Assembly (NCBI RefSeq): GCF_016834655.1
Contig: NZ_JAENHP010000034.1
Coordinates: 1 to 64,000, forward strand
Direction of reading: 5' to 3'
DNA: 64,000 bases
From: Paractinoplanes ovalisporus
Lineage (GTDB): Bacteria > Actinomycetota > Actinomycetes > Mycobacteriales > Micromonosporaceae
Shown: positions 18,450-26,581 of the stretch, piece by piece
Layout: each line of letters starts with the position of its first letter
Numbering within the stretch: the stretch's first letter is position 1
Made by a program: the position numbers and the translations under genes
Notes under the pieces: generated by a model
Databases searched by the model: none
What the model saw: only the letters and a program-made list of their open reading frames with translations
Told to the model about the DNA's origin: nothing

Positions 18450-19511
18450 TCAGGAAACCACAACCCTGCCGGCGGTCAGGACGGCCGCGACGCGGTGCAC
18501 GTCGACGGGCTCGCAGCGGTGGTCGACCGGGACGGTCAGGACCCGGGCGGCCAGGGCGGCGGCTTCGTCGTCGTCGCTGCGGAACGAGCCCTGCCGCCAG
18601 TGGACGGGGGCATAGACGCCGTGGCCGGCCAGGTGGCGCAGCAGGTCGTTGCGGGCCGGCTCGTCGGTGCAGAGCAGCTGGACCCGGAAGGGGGCGGCGC
18701 CGCGGGCCCAGGCGCCGGGCGGGGCGAGCAGGGTGGCGCGGGGGTGGTCGGCCGCATCCAGCAACACCTCCAGGGCGCGGGCGTTGCGGGTGCTCGCCGT
18801 ACGGATGGCATCGATGTCGAGGGCGGGCAGGACGGCCGCGGTGAAGGCGCTCGGTGGGGCCTCGCTGCCCAGCAGGATGTGTTCGCCCTGCTGCTGCTGC
18901 GCGCGGAACGCGTCCTTGGGCACGGGGCTGCCGTTGAGCCAGGCCGCCTTCAGCACCATCGCGGCCAGTTTCAGATGGCTGCCCTCGGCGGGCGGGCCGA
19001 ACGGGACCGGCACGTCGAGGCCCTGGGGCGACCACAGCAGGCCGCCGTCGGGGACGGGCAGGGTCTTGCGGAGCGACGCTACGGCGTACGGGGAAATGCT
19101 TGTGGTCGCCCACGGGCCGAAGGGGTCGTGCGAGTGGTCCTCGATCACCGTGATGTCCGGATGAGCCGTGATCCAGTCGCGCCAGACCTCGCCGGTCTCG
19201 CGGCCGAACAGGTTCTGGGCCAGCACGATGTCGCCGGGCCGGGCCTCCAGCGTCGCCAGGCGCGGGCCGTGACCGTCGGGCCGGTGGTGATACCAGGCCA
19301 CCGGCATGAGGGCGCTCAACGCCTCGGCCACGCCCATGCAGAAGAACGACGGGACGTGCAGGCGGCCGGGCCGGTTCAGCCGCCGCAGCAGGGCGGTCAT
19401 CGCGCCGCAGCCGGTGGCGAAGAGCCGGCCCGGGAGGTTGTGCTCGACACCGCCGAGCAGCCCCGGGTCCCAGTGGAACTCGGAGCCGATCTCGCGGGAC
19501 TCAGGCAGCAC
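18450..19511 (-). CDS. PLP aminotransferase-fold protein (DegT-like, divergent)
   Basis: The 353-residue protein has the fold-type I layout: ATGCGAMTALLRRL near residue 32, RPGDIVLAQNLFG, the TVIEDHSHDPFG aspartate strand that would contact the PLP ring, and a candidate lysine in VASLRKTLPVPDGG. The closest family is DegT/DnrJ, but motif spacing is divergent, so the reaction cannot be named. It overlaps the upstream sugar-transferase gene by 11 nt (GTG start at 19511), which supports co-translation. It is a second, distinct PLP-fold gene in the locus beside the one at 6953. Confidence 0.68.
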   Translation of the reverse strand: MLPESREIGSEFHWDPGLLGGVEHNLPGRLFATGCGAMTALLRRLNRPGRLHVPSFFCMGVAEALSALMPVAWYHHRPDGHGPRLATLEARPGDIVLAQNLFGRETGEVWRDWITAHPDITVIEDHSHDPFGPWATTSISPYAVASLRKTLPVPDGGLLWSPQGLDVPVPFGPPAEGSHLKLAAMVLKAAWLNGSPVPKDAFRAQQQQGEHILLGSEAPPSAFTAAVLPALDIDAIRTASTRNARALEVLLDAADHPRATLLAPPGAWARGAAPFRVQLLCTDEPARNDLLRHLAGHGVYAPVHWRQGSFRSDDDEAAALAARVLTVPVDHRCEPVDVHRVAAVLTAGRVVVS

Positions 19512-20154
19512 GCTGGATACCCTCCGCCTCGACCTTCTCCTCGGCGCGGGCGATGTTCAGCGTGTCGATGTGCACCGGCGGCTCGCCGCGGCGCAGGTCG
19601 GTGAACGTGCGGCCGATGATGCGCAGGTCGAGCAGCGGTGACCAGTGGTCGACGTACCAGCGGTCGAGGATGAACCGTTGCGGCCAGTCGATGTCGTCGC
19701 GGCCGTTGACCTGGGCCCAGCCGGTGATGCCGGGCTTCACCTCGAGGCGGCGGGCGTCCAGCGGCGAATAGTTGGCGACCTGCGGCAGCACGTCGGGGCG
19801 GGGGCCGACCAGCAGCATCTGCCCGGCCAGCACGTTGAGCAGCTGGGGCAGCTCGTCGAGGCTGGTGCGGCGCAGGAAACGGCCGCAGCGGGTGATGCGC
19901 GGATCGTTCTCGACGAGGCCGAACGGGTCGTCGATGCCGAGCTCGGCGCTCCTGGCCACCGCATTGTGCACCATCGAGCGGAACTTGAGCATGCGGAACG
20001 GCTTGCCGCGCAGACCCGCGCGGTCCTGCACGAACAGGATGCCGGGGCCGTCGGTGACGCGGATCCACAAGGCGACGCCGAGCAGCACCGGGGACAGCAG
20101 GATCAGGGCGACGGCGGCGGTCAACTGGTTGAGAAGTGCCCAGACGAGCTTCAC
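19501..20154 (-). CDS. Undecaprenyl-phosphate sugar phosphotransferase (short WcaJ/PglC type)
   Basis: The 217-residue protein is the catalytic domain of polyprenyl-phosphate hexose/HexNAc-1-phosphate transferases: one N-terminal membrane helix (AVALILLSPVLLGVALWI), FVQDRAGLRGKPFRMLKFRSM, the FLRRTSLDELPQL segment with the key acidic pair, LVGPRPDV and KPGITGWAQVNGRDD. It starts the lipid-linked repeat unit at the cytoplasmic membrane face. The compact, PglC-like form lacks the extra helices of WbaP. The GTG start overlaps the stop of the dehydrogenase gene (GTGA). Confidence 0.92.
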   Translation of the reverse strand: MKLVWALLNQLTAAVALILLSPVLLGVALWIRVTDGPGILFVQDRAGLRGKPFRMLKFRSMVHNAVARSAELGIDDPFGLVENDPRITRCGRFLRRTSLDELPQLLNVLAGQMLLVGPRPDVLPQVANYSPLDARRLEVKPGITGWAQVNGRDDIDWPQRFILDRWYVDHWSPLLDLRIIGRTFTDLRRGEPPVHIDTLNIARAEEKVEAEGIQRAA

Positions 20155-21407
20155 AGCGTCTCCACGTTTTCTCCGGTGAGGCGGTGGCGGGTGTCCAGCA
20201 CGTACGCGGCGTGCTCGACGACGTGGTCGAGGTCGAACACGTCGTGGTCGGCCAGCAGCACGACCGCGTCGGCCGCGGCCAGCTGGTCGGCGGTCGGGGC
20301 GACCCGGACGACGCGCCGGTCGACCTGCGCGTCCTCGACCACGTGGGGATCGGCGGCCCGTACGTCGGCGCCCATGTCGAGCAGCAGCGAGGCCACCCGC
20401 CGGGCCGGCGACTCCCGGGCGTCGCCGCTGTTCTTCTTGTAGGCGAGGCCGAGCAGCAGGATGGTCGAGCCGTTGACCGCCTTGCGCCGCTCGTTCAGGG
20501 CCGCGACCAGACGGCGTACGACGTAATCGGGCATGTGGTTGTTGATGTCGTTGGCCAGCTCGACGAAGCGGAAGCTCTGCCCGAGGGTCCGCTGCACCCG
20601 CCACGACAGATAGGACGGGTCGATCGGCAGGCAGTGGCCGCCGACCCCCGGCCCGGGAACAAAGCGCAGATAGCCGAACGGCTTGGAGGACGCGGCGTCG
20701 ATCGCCTCCCAGACGTCGATGCCGAGGTCGTGGGCGAAGACGGCCAGTTCGTTGACGAGCGCGATGTTGACGTGCCGGAACGTGTTCTCCAGCAGCTTGG
20801 CCAGTTCGGCCGTCTTGCAGTCGCCGACCGGAACGGTCTTGGCGACGATCTCGCGGTAGAAGGCGTCGATGCGTTCCAGCGAGGCCGGGTTGATGCCGGA
20901 GACCACCTTGGGTGTCGTCTCCAGCGTCCACTCGCGGTTGCCGGGGTCGATGCGCTCGGGGCTGTAACCCAGATAGAAGTCGTCGCCCGCGATCAGGCCG
21001 GAGCCCTCCTCGAGCAGCGGGGCGACGAGGTCGGTGGTGGTGCCCGGATAGGTGGTCGACTCGAGAGCCACGGTGGCGCCGGGACGCAGATAGCGGGCCA
21101 GGGTGCGGGCCGACTCCTCGATGTATTTGAGGTCGGGGGTGCCCTCGCGCAGCGGGGTGGGCACGGCGATGACCGCGATGTCGAAGCCGGCGCACGAGCG
21201 CGGGTCGGCCGACGGCTGGAAGTTGCCGGCGTCGAGCAGCTCGCGCAGCTCGGCCGAGGAGACGTCGTCCACGTAGGACTCGCCGGCGGCGAGCCGTTTG
21301 ATCCGCTCGTCGTCGACGTCGAAGCCGACGACGTGGTGACCGACCCGGGCCGCGCGGACGGCGAGTGGCAGCCCGACGTATCCCTGACCGACGATGACGA
21401 CCCGCAT
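20151..21407 (-). CDS. Nucleotide-sugar dehydrogenase (UDP-HexNAc/hexose 6-dehydrogenase family)
   Basis: The 418-residue protein has VVIVGQGYVGLPLA for NAD binding, SPERIDPGN, a K-N region KLLENTFRHVNIALVNE and the catalytic cysteine (about residue 259) in GPGVGGHCLPIDP. It oxidises the C6 hydroxyl of a UDP-sugar to a uronate in two NAD-dependent steps. The SPERIDPG motif resembles WbpA/WecC-type enzymes acting on N-acetyl sugars more than UDP-glucose dehydrogenases, so the product may be a HexNAc uronate. It is second in the minus-strand operon. Confidence 0.9.
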   Translation of the reverse strand: MRVVIVGQGYVGLPLAVRAARVGHHVVGFDVDDERIKRLAAGESYVDDVSSAELRELLDAGNFQPSADPRSCAGFDIAVIAVPTPLREGTPDLKYIEESARTLARYLRPGATVALESTTYPGTTTDLVAPLLEEGSGLIAGDDFYLGYSPERIDPGNREWTLETTPKVVSGINPASLERIDAFYREIVAKTVPVGDCKTAELAKLLENTFRHVNIALVNELAVFAHDLGIDVWEAIDAASSKPFGYLRFVPGPGVGGHCLPIDPSYLSWRVQRTLGQSFRFVELANDINNHMPDYVVRRLVAALNERRKAVNGSTILLLGLAYKKNSGDARESPARRVASLLLDMGADVRAADPHVVEDAQVDRRVVRVAPTADQLAAADAVVLLADHDVFDLDHVVEHAAYVLDTRHRLTGENVETL

Positions 21408-21428
21408 GGGGCTCCTCCTGGCTTGTGA

Positions 21429-23321
21429 TCAGCTGGCTTTGAGGTAGTGCGGCCGCGCTACAGAGAGGGCTGGGCTGTCGGCGAGCCAGCGCATGACCGC
21501 GATCAGCTCGGGCCGGGCGGCGGTCGGGTCGAGCAGGGAGAGCGCGGCCCCGTCGAGCGGCGGCACCGGCACCTGCGAGATGAGCGGATGGTTCGGGCGG
21601 CGGTCGGGCTCGTGCGCGCCGAACAGGCTCTCGTGCATCTTCTCGCCGGGCCGCAGTCCGGTGTAGACGATCGAGATGTGCCGTTCGGCGGCGTCGGCCA
21701 GGCGGCGCGCGACGTCGGCGATGCGGACCGGTTCACCCATGTCGAGCACCAGCACCTCGCCCGCGCTGTCGAGGGCGCCCGCCTGCACGACCAGGCGGAC
21801 GGCCTCCTGGACGGTCATGAAGAACCGGGACACCTCGGGGTGGGTGACGGTGATCGGGCCGCCCGACTCGACCTGGGCCGCGAACGCGGTGAGCACCGAG
21901 CCGCGGCTGCCCAGCACGTTGCCGAACCGGACGCTGCAGTAGGTGCCGGGGCCGGACTCGTCGGCGGCGGCGGTGAGCCGTTCGGTGATGCGCTTGGAAT
22001 AGCCGAGCACGCTGCCCGGGTCGGCGGCCTTGTCGGTCGAGATGTTCACCAGCCGCTCGACGCCGTGGCGCAGCGCGGTCCGCAGGATCTGGTAGGTCCC
22101 GATGATGTTGGTCTTGAGGGCCTCGGAGGGGTGCATCTCGAGCAGCGGCAGGTGTTTGAGGGCGGCCGCGTGGAAGACCACCTGCGGGCGGTGCTCGGCG
22201 AACACCTCGTCGAGCCGCTCCTGGTCGCGGATGTCGGCCACGACCAGGTTGCGGTCGTCGAGCAGGCCGCGGCCGTCCATCGAGAGCTGCACGGCGTGCA
22301 GGCCGGACTCGTCGCGGTCGAGCATGACCAGGCTGGCCGGGTCGAAACGGACGAGCTGGCGGCACAGCTCGGAGCCGATCGAGCCGCCGGCGCCGGTGAC
22401 GAGCACGCGTTTGCCGGTGAGGTAGCCGGCAATCGCCTGCAGGTCGAGCCCGATCTCGCGACGGCCGAGCAGGTCGGCGTGGCTGACCGGGCGGATGTCG
22501 TCGACGCTGACCGTGCGGCCGAACAGCTCGACCACCGGCGGCACGACCTTGATCTCGACGTTCGTGGGCCGGGCCAGATCGGTCAGCTCGCGGACGAGGT
22601 CGGCGCCGGCGCTCGGGATGGCGATCAGCACGACGTCGGCCTCGTAACGGCTCACCACCTGGGCCATCGCGTGCCGGGTGCCGGCCACCGGCACGCCCAT
22701 CACGCGCAGGGTGCGTTTGGCCGGGTCGTCGTCGAGAAGGGCGACCGGCACGTACGGGCTGTCGGGGTTGCGCAGCATGGCCCGCACGACCTGTTCGGCG
22801 CCCTCGCCCGCGCCCATCACAACGACCCGGCTGCCGTGCTCGGGTGAGGGCCGCAGACGCTGGTCCCGCGCGAGGCGTACGGCGTAGCGCACGCCCGCGG
22901 CGAGGACCAGCGCGATGAGCCCGGAGGCGATGATGGCCGACCGCGGCACGAGCCGGCCGAGCAGCGTGTCCAGGATGAAGAGCACCGGGGTGGTGACGGC
23001 CGCGGTCTTGGCGAGCGCCGCGATCTCTTCGAAGCACCCGTACGCCCACCGGCCCGTGTAGAGCCCGAAACGCAACCCGACCGCGGTGTGCACGACGGCC
23101 GCTACCGCCGCGAGCGCCAGCACCCGGAGCGGGTGCGACTCGGTCAGGTTGCCGTCGTGCCGCAGCACGGTGGCGATGAGCAGCGCGAGGCCGAGGGCCA
23201 GCGCGTCGACGCCGGCCCGGGCCGCCCGGCCGCGCAGGATCGCCCCGGTCCGGTACGAGCCGGGCCATCGACCCCCCGCGTCGTCCGTGTCCACATGCGG
23301 CGCCGCACTGCGTACCTGCAT
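21429..23321 (-). CDS. FlaA1/CapD-type membrane nucleotide-sugar dehydratase/epimerase
   Basis: The 630-residue protein has four N-terminal membrane helices, an intermediate Rossmann-like region (VVVMGAGEGAEQVVRAML), and a C-terminal extended SDR domain with VLVTGAGGSIGSELCRQL near residue 305 and NISTDKAADPGSVLGYSKR. This is the WbpM/PglF/CapD layout, which makes UDP-4-keto-6-deoxy-HexNAc. The residue replacing the SDR tyrosine is not tyrosine, as in that family; here it reads LGYSK, where Met is more common than Leu. ATG 23321 is chosen over a longer start because AAGGAGG lies 7 nt upstream. It opens the minus-strand operon. Confidence 0.88.
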   Translation of the reverse strand: MQVRSAAPHVDTDDAGGRWPGSYRTGAILRGRAARAGVDALALGLALLIATVLRHDGNLTESHPLRVLALAAVAAVVHTAVGLRFGLYTGRWAYGCFEEIAALAKTAAVTTPVLFILDTLLGRLVPRSAIIASGLIALVLAAGVRYAVRLARDQRLRPSPEHGSRVVVMGAGEGAEQVVRAMLRNPDSPYVPVALLDDDPAKRTLRVMGVPVAGTRHAMAQVVSRYEADVVLIAIPSAGADLVRELTDLARPTNVEIKVVPPVVELFGRTVSVDDIRPVSHADLLGRREIGLDLQAIAGYLTGKRVLVTGAGGSIGSELCRQLVRFDPASLVMLDRDESGLHAVQLSMDGRGLLDDRNLVVADIRDQERLDEVFAEHRPQVVFHAAALKHLPLLEMHPSEALKTNIIGTYQILRTALRHGVERLVNISTDKAADPGSVLGYSKRITERLTAAADESGPGTYCSVRFGNVLGSRGSVLTAFAAQVESGGPITVTHPEVSRFFMTVQEAVRLVVQAGALDSAGEVLVLDMGEPVRIADVARRLADAAERHISIVYTGLRPGEKMHESLFGAHEPDRRPNHPLISQVPVPPLDGAALSLLDPTAARPELIAVMRWLADSPALSVARPHYLKAS

Positions 23322-23481
23322 GAAATCCTCCTTGCGCGGACGCCCGGAAAGTTTTCTTCGGCAGGCAAGGAAAATGCGCCCCAGGAAAGGATTCATGGGA
23401 GCGGAATTGATGATTCGTCGCCTGCGTTGTTCGCTGAGTTCTGAGCGTGCCAGGAGGGGCTGGATGAATACAGTGGCAATT

Positions 23482-23520
23482 GTCATGCACGATGTGAGGA
23501 TGGCTCACGTCTCACATGAC
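23482..23520. promoter_or_regulatory. 39-bp symmetric candidate operator, copy 2
   Basis: The layout GTCAT-N7-GTGA-N7-TCAC-N7-ATGAC is identical to 6082-6120. It lies in the intergenic region between the dehydratase gene (23321, minus) and the glycosyltransferase gene (23690, plus). Its flank GCAATT is on the left, the mirror image of copy 1, so both copies face outward from the locus. Confidence 0.7.
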
Positions 23521-23566
23521 ACCCGCCCTGGCCAGGCAGATCACGAGGATAGCGCCATTTCGTGAA

Positions 23567-23614
23567 CATGAATGTCTCTCTAGTTTCGCATGACATTTGC
23601 GACTGTCATTCATG
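23567..23614. promoter_or_regulatory. Second nested inverted repeat upstream of the glycosyltransferase
   Basis: CATGAATG (23567-23574) pairs with CATTCATG (23607-23614), and inside it ATGACA (23590-23595) faces TGTCAT (23604-23609). The ATGAC/GTCAT half-sites are the outer half-sites of the 39-bp operator in reversed order. It may be an auxiliary site for the same regulator. Confidence 0.4.
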
Positions 23615-23689
23615 CTCCAACCTCTGCGAACGTCCATTTCGGGGGGCGCGCAATCGCATTGCCGACAATGTGAAGAGCGGGAGGGGAAA

Positions 23690-24766
23690 ATGGCCGTTCG
23701 GGTGCTGCACGTCATCAGCGCCCGGGCCGGCGACGGCGCCGAGCACCAACTGCGGTTGCTGATCGGTCATCTTCCGCACCGGAGCGAGGTGGTCACGCTG
23801 TCGCCACCCGGGCCGGCGCTGTCGGCGATGCGGGCCGACGGCACGGCCGTGCACGAGTTGGTCGCCACCCGCGACCTCGACCCGGGAACGATCGTCCGGC
23901 TGCGCCGCCTGGCCCTGCGCGGCGGTTTCGACGTGGTGCACACCCACCTGTTCCGGGCGACCGTGCAGGGCCGGCTCGCGGCCTGGCTGGCCGGGATCGC
24001 CCACCTGGTCGCCACCGAGTACCACCTCGACGAGGGCCGGCGGACGGCGCTGGCCTACCGCACCGGAACCCGGGGCCGGTTCACCGTCGCGGTGTCGGCG
24101 GCGATCGCCGACCGCCTGCGCCGCTGGGGCATGCCCGACGACCGGCTGACGGTGATCCCCAAGGCACTCGACCCGGCCGAGTTCCGCTTCGACCCCGGGC
24201 TGCGCGCGGCGGCCCGGGCCCGGCTGCGCATCCCGCCGGGCACGCCGGTGATCGGCGGGCTGGGCCGGCTCGAACCGCGCAAGCGGTTCGACGTGCTGAT
24301 CCGGGCCGTCGGCGAGGTGCCGGACGCGGTGCTGCTGCTGGTCGGCGACGGCCCGGCCCGCGTTGCCCTGGAACGGCTGGCGGCGATCGAGGGCGTCTCC
24401 GACCGGGTGCGTTTCGCCGGGCCGGTGCGGCACGCGCGCGAGATGCTCTGCGCCATGGACGTGTTCGCCTCACCCGGGCGCGAGACGTTCGGCCTGGTCG
24501 TGCTGGAGGCGATCGCGGCCGGGTTGCCGGCGCTCTATGCGGCCTGCGAACCGTTGCAGGACCGGACCGTCGAGGGGGCGCGGCGGCTCACCCCGCACGA
24601 TCCGGAGTCGCTGCCGCGGGCGTTGCGGGCCGAGGTGCTCTGCCTCTCGGAACGGTCCGGTGGGCGGCTCGAGCCTCGGTCGGCGGGCGAACGGTACGAC
24701 GCGGGGCGGATGGCGGCTTCGGTCGGTGAGCTCTACGAGCGGGTCAGCGGCTCGGGTGCTGGGTGA
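23690..24766 (+). CDS. Glycosyltransferase family 4
   Basis: The 358-residue GT-B protein begins VRVLHVISARAGDGAEHQLR and has DVVHTHLFRATVQGRLA, IPKALDPAEF, IGGLGRLEPRKRFDVLIRA and the donor-site FASPGRETFGLVVLEAIAAGLP with the E-x7-E pattern. It likely adds a sugar to the lipid-linked unit. ATG 23690 with GGGAGGGGAAA immediately upstream is preferred to an in-frame ATG at 23597. It is monocistronic, divergent from the dehydratase operon, and sits beside operator copy 2. Confidence 0.9.
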   Translation: MAVRVLHVISARAGDGAEHQLRLLIGHLPHRSEVVTLSPPGPALSAMRADGTAVHELVATRDLDPGTIVRLRRLALRGGFDVVHTHLFRATVQGRLAAWLAGIAHLVATEYHLDEGRRTALAYRTGTRGRFTVAVSAAIADRLRRWGMPDDRLTVIPKALDPAEFRFDPGLRAAARARLRIPPGTPVIGGLGRLEPRKRFDVLIRAVGEVPDAVLLLVGDGPARVALERLAAIEGVSDRVRFAGPVRHAREMLCAMDVFASPGRETFGLVVLEAIAAGLPALYAACEPLQDRTVEGARRLTPHDPESLPRALRAEVLCLSERSGGRLEPRSAGERYDAGRMAASVGELYERVSGSGAG

Positions 24767-24811
24767 GTTTTGTGCTTTGTGCTCTGTGCTTTGGCTTTTC
24801 GGCCGGCGCTC

Positions 24812-25393
24812 TTACGGGTGCGGCAGTGGCTCGGGCCGGCGGGCGACGGACCAGCGGTCGAGGGCGCGGGCGGCGGCCGGAGCCTGGATGATCACCCAGC
24901 CCAGCCAGGCGCCGAGGGTGTTGGCGATCAGGTCGTTGGTGTCGGCCCACCGGTTGCCGTGCAGGAAGAACAGCAGCAGGCCCTGGGTCGTCTCGATGGT
25001 GAGGCTGATCAGGAAGCCGGTCAGCACGACCCGGCGGCGGTCGCGCACCCCGGCCACCACCCGCAGCGCCGCGGCCAGCGGCACCAGCATGATGACGTTG
25101 AGGAGGAAGTCGTCGACCCGCATGGTGACGAACGGGACCAGCAGGAACCGGTAGAGCTCGGGGCTTCCGGCCTCGGGACCCCAGGCGATGTCGAGCGGGA
25201 GCATGGTCGCGCCGAGAACGGCCACCGCGTACCAGCCGGCGGCCCACATCGCGATCAGGCGACCCGGGGCCAGCGCGCGCAGGCGGAGCAGCACGACCAC
25301 CGTCACGACCATGATCGTCGTCCCGAGCGGGATCAGGATCGGGAGCGCGGGAACCTCGAGCTGACCGGAAGGCACCGGAACAACGGTACCCAC
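24812..25393 (-). CDS. VanZ-like family membrane protein
   Basis: The 193-residue protein has five predicted membrane helices and the VanZ pattern: a VAVLGATMLPLDI helix end, LYRFLLVPF, then VDDFLLNVIMLVPLAAAL, LTGFLISLTIETTQGLLLF and NRWADTNDLIANTLGAWLG. VanZ-like proteins affect teicoplanin susceptibility in enterococci, but most family members have unknown function and no resistance should be inferred. The GTG start is the first plausible one. It converges on the glycosyltransferase gene. A T/G-rich run of GTGCTTT-like repeats fills the 45 nt between them. Confidence 0.85.
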   Translation of the reverse strand: MGTVVPVPSGQLEVPALPILIPLGTTIMVVTVVVLLRLRALAPGRLIAMWAAGWYAVAVLGATMLPLDIAWGPEAGSPELYRFLLVPFVTMRVDDFLLNVIMLVPLAAALRVVAGVRDRRRVVLTGFLISLTIETTQGLLLFFLHGNRWADTNDLIANTLGAWLGWVIIQAPAAARALDRWSVARRPEPLPHP

Positions 25394-25465
25394 CGCGGCT
25401 CCGGTTCCCCTGGACGTCAGCTCCTGCCGCCTTTTCCGCCGCCCGTTTCGCGGTCGGCTTTCGTG

Positions 25466-26071
25466 TCAGCGGAGCCAGCCGTCCTTGCGGGCGATCCGGA
25501 TCGCGTCGAGGCGGTTGCGGGCGCCCGTTTTGGCGATGATGGCCGACAGGTAGTTGCGCACGGTTCCGCCGGAGAGGAACAACTTGCGGGCGATCTCCTT
25601 GACCGGCTCCCCCTCGGCGGCCAGCCCCAGCACCTCGAGCTCGCGCGTGGTCAGTCCCTTGTCGGTCAGCAGGGAAGCCGTCTGCAGCCGCGGTGACACC
25701 ACTCGCTCGCCGCCGGCCAGACGCCGTACGGAATCGGCCAGAAGCGACGCCGAAGCATCTTTGGGCAGAAAGTTGAGCGGACCGGACCGATGTCGCGGCG
25801 GCAGCATGCCCCGCTTGTTGGGGTCGCAGAGCAGCAGCAACGCGCAGGAGGGGTTGGCCGTGCGCACCGCGTTGGCCACGGGCAGCACCTGACTCACCAT
25901 GTATTCCGTGTCGATGACGATCACGGAGGGCCACATCTCGGACGCCACCTGCGGCAGATCGTTGCCGAACGGGAGCGTGCCGATGAAATGCATGTCGGGG
26001 TTCGACTCGAGCAGGGCACGGACGGGGACGCCGAAATATCCCTCGTCTCTGGCCACCGCAACCCGGATCAC
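25466..26071 (-). CDS. LuxR/NarL-type response regulator
   Basis: The 201-residue protein has a receiver-like domain (acidic pair DE at residues 7-8, candidate phosphoacceptor Asp in VIVIDTEY, and a lysine in FLPKDAS) and a C-terminal LuxR helix-turn-helix (LTTRELEVLGLAAEGEPVKEIARKLFLS, cited as LTTRELEVLGLAAEG and KEIARKLFLS, then GTVRNYLSAIIAK). The switch Ser/Thr strand is atypical (LLLLCDPN), so phosphorylation is uncertain. No histidine kinase is adjacent. The GTG start at 26071 has GAGGTGAT upstream. It could control the neighbouring polysaccharide locus, but nothing in the sequence proves it. Confidence 0.85.
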   Translation of the reverse strand: MIRVAVARDEGYFGVPVRALLESNPDMHFIGTLPFGNDLPQVASEMWPSVIVIDTEYMVSQVLPVANAVRTANPSCALLLLCDPNKRGMLPPRHRSGPLNFLPKDASASLLADSVRRLAGGERVVSPRLQTASLLTDKGLTTRELEVLGLAAEGEPVKEIARKLFLSGGTVRNYLSAIIAKTGARNRLDAIRIARKDGWLR

Positions 26072-26581
26072 CACATCACCTCGCCGATGGACGCCAGCAC
26101 CCGTGCCCGGACCCTCGTGTCCGGCAGGCACCCAAAGCTCGTTCCTGTGTACTCCTGCTTGTCTATTCGTCGCGGTCGAGTCAACGGATGGCCCGGACCT
26201 TTGAGAAACTTCTTCGCACCCAGCTCACGGCACACTTGTGCCACCGGCCCCACGCACTCCGGCGCCTTCTCACCGTAACGTCTCCGTCACAGTGGGGCGA
26301 CCGGCCTAGCCGATCAAACGACCCAAGTGCACCGGATCTCCTGATCGGACAGTCGGAAATCCGCCCGAAATGCCCAGGAAACGATCTCGTGACCGTCTAT
26401 GAAGGACGGAAGCCCTCGCGGGGCTTCCCGCAGGGGCGGCGGGCAAGCACTCTCGCCAAGGTCGGAAAGCCTCATGCCGCTTCCCTTAGAGACGGCGGAC
26501 AAGCAACTCCCGCCAACGACCTAATGCCTCGCGGGGCTTCTCTCAGAGGCGGCGGGCAAGCACTCTCGCCGAGGACGGAAC
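26072..26581. other. Gene-free stretch between regulator and FUSC gene
   Basis: The part next to the regulator start presumably holds its promoter, but I see no clear -10/-35 pair. The distal third is the 56-bp repeat array described separately. Confidence 0.5.
26402..26570. repeat. Three ~56-bp tandem repeats
   Basis: Units 26402-26457, 26458-26514 and 26515-26570 share GGCGGCGGGCAAGCACTCTC and CCTCGCGGGGCTTC blocks; the middle unit is more diverged. Each includes a small GC palindrome (CCTCGCGGGG). A partial fourth unit blends into the 3' end of the FUSC gene (GAGGACGGAACTC). Read on the minus strand the units would spell CPPPLREAP repeatedly, but no start or ribosome site supports translation. 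Confidence 0.65.

Noticed and set aside
24812..25393. Glycopeptide resistance gene
   Set aside because: VanZ-like proteins are widespread with unknown roles; no vanHAX or vanRS genes accompany it.
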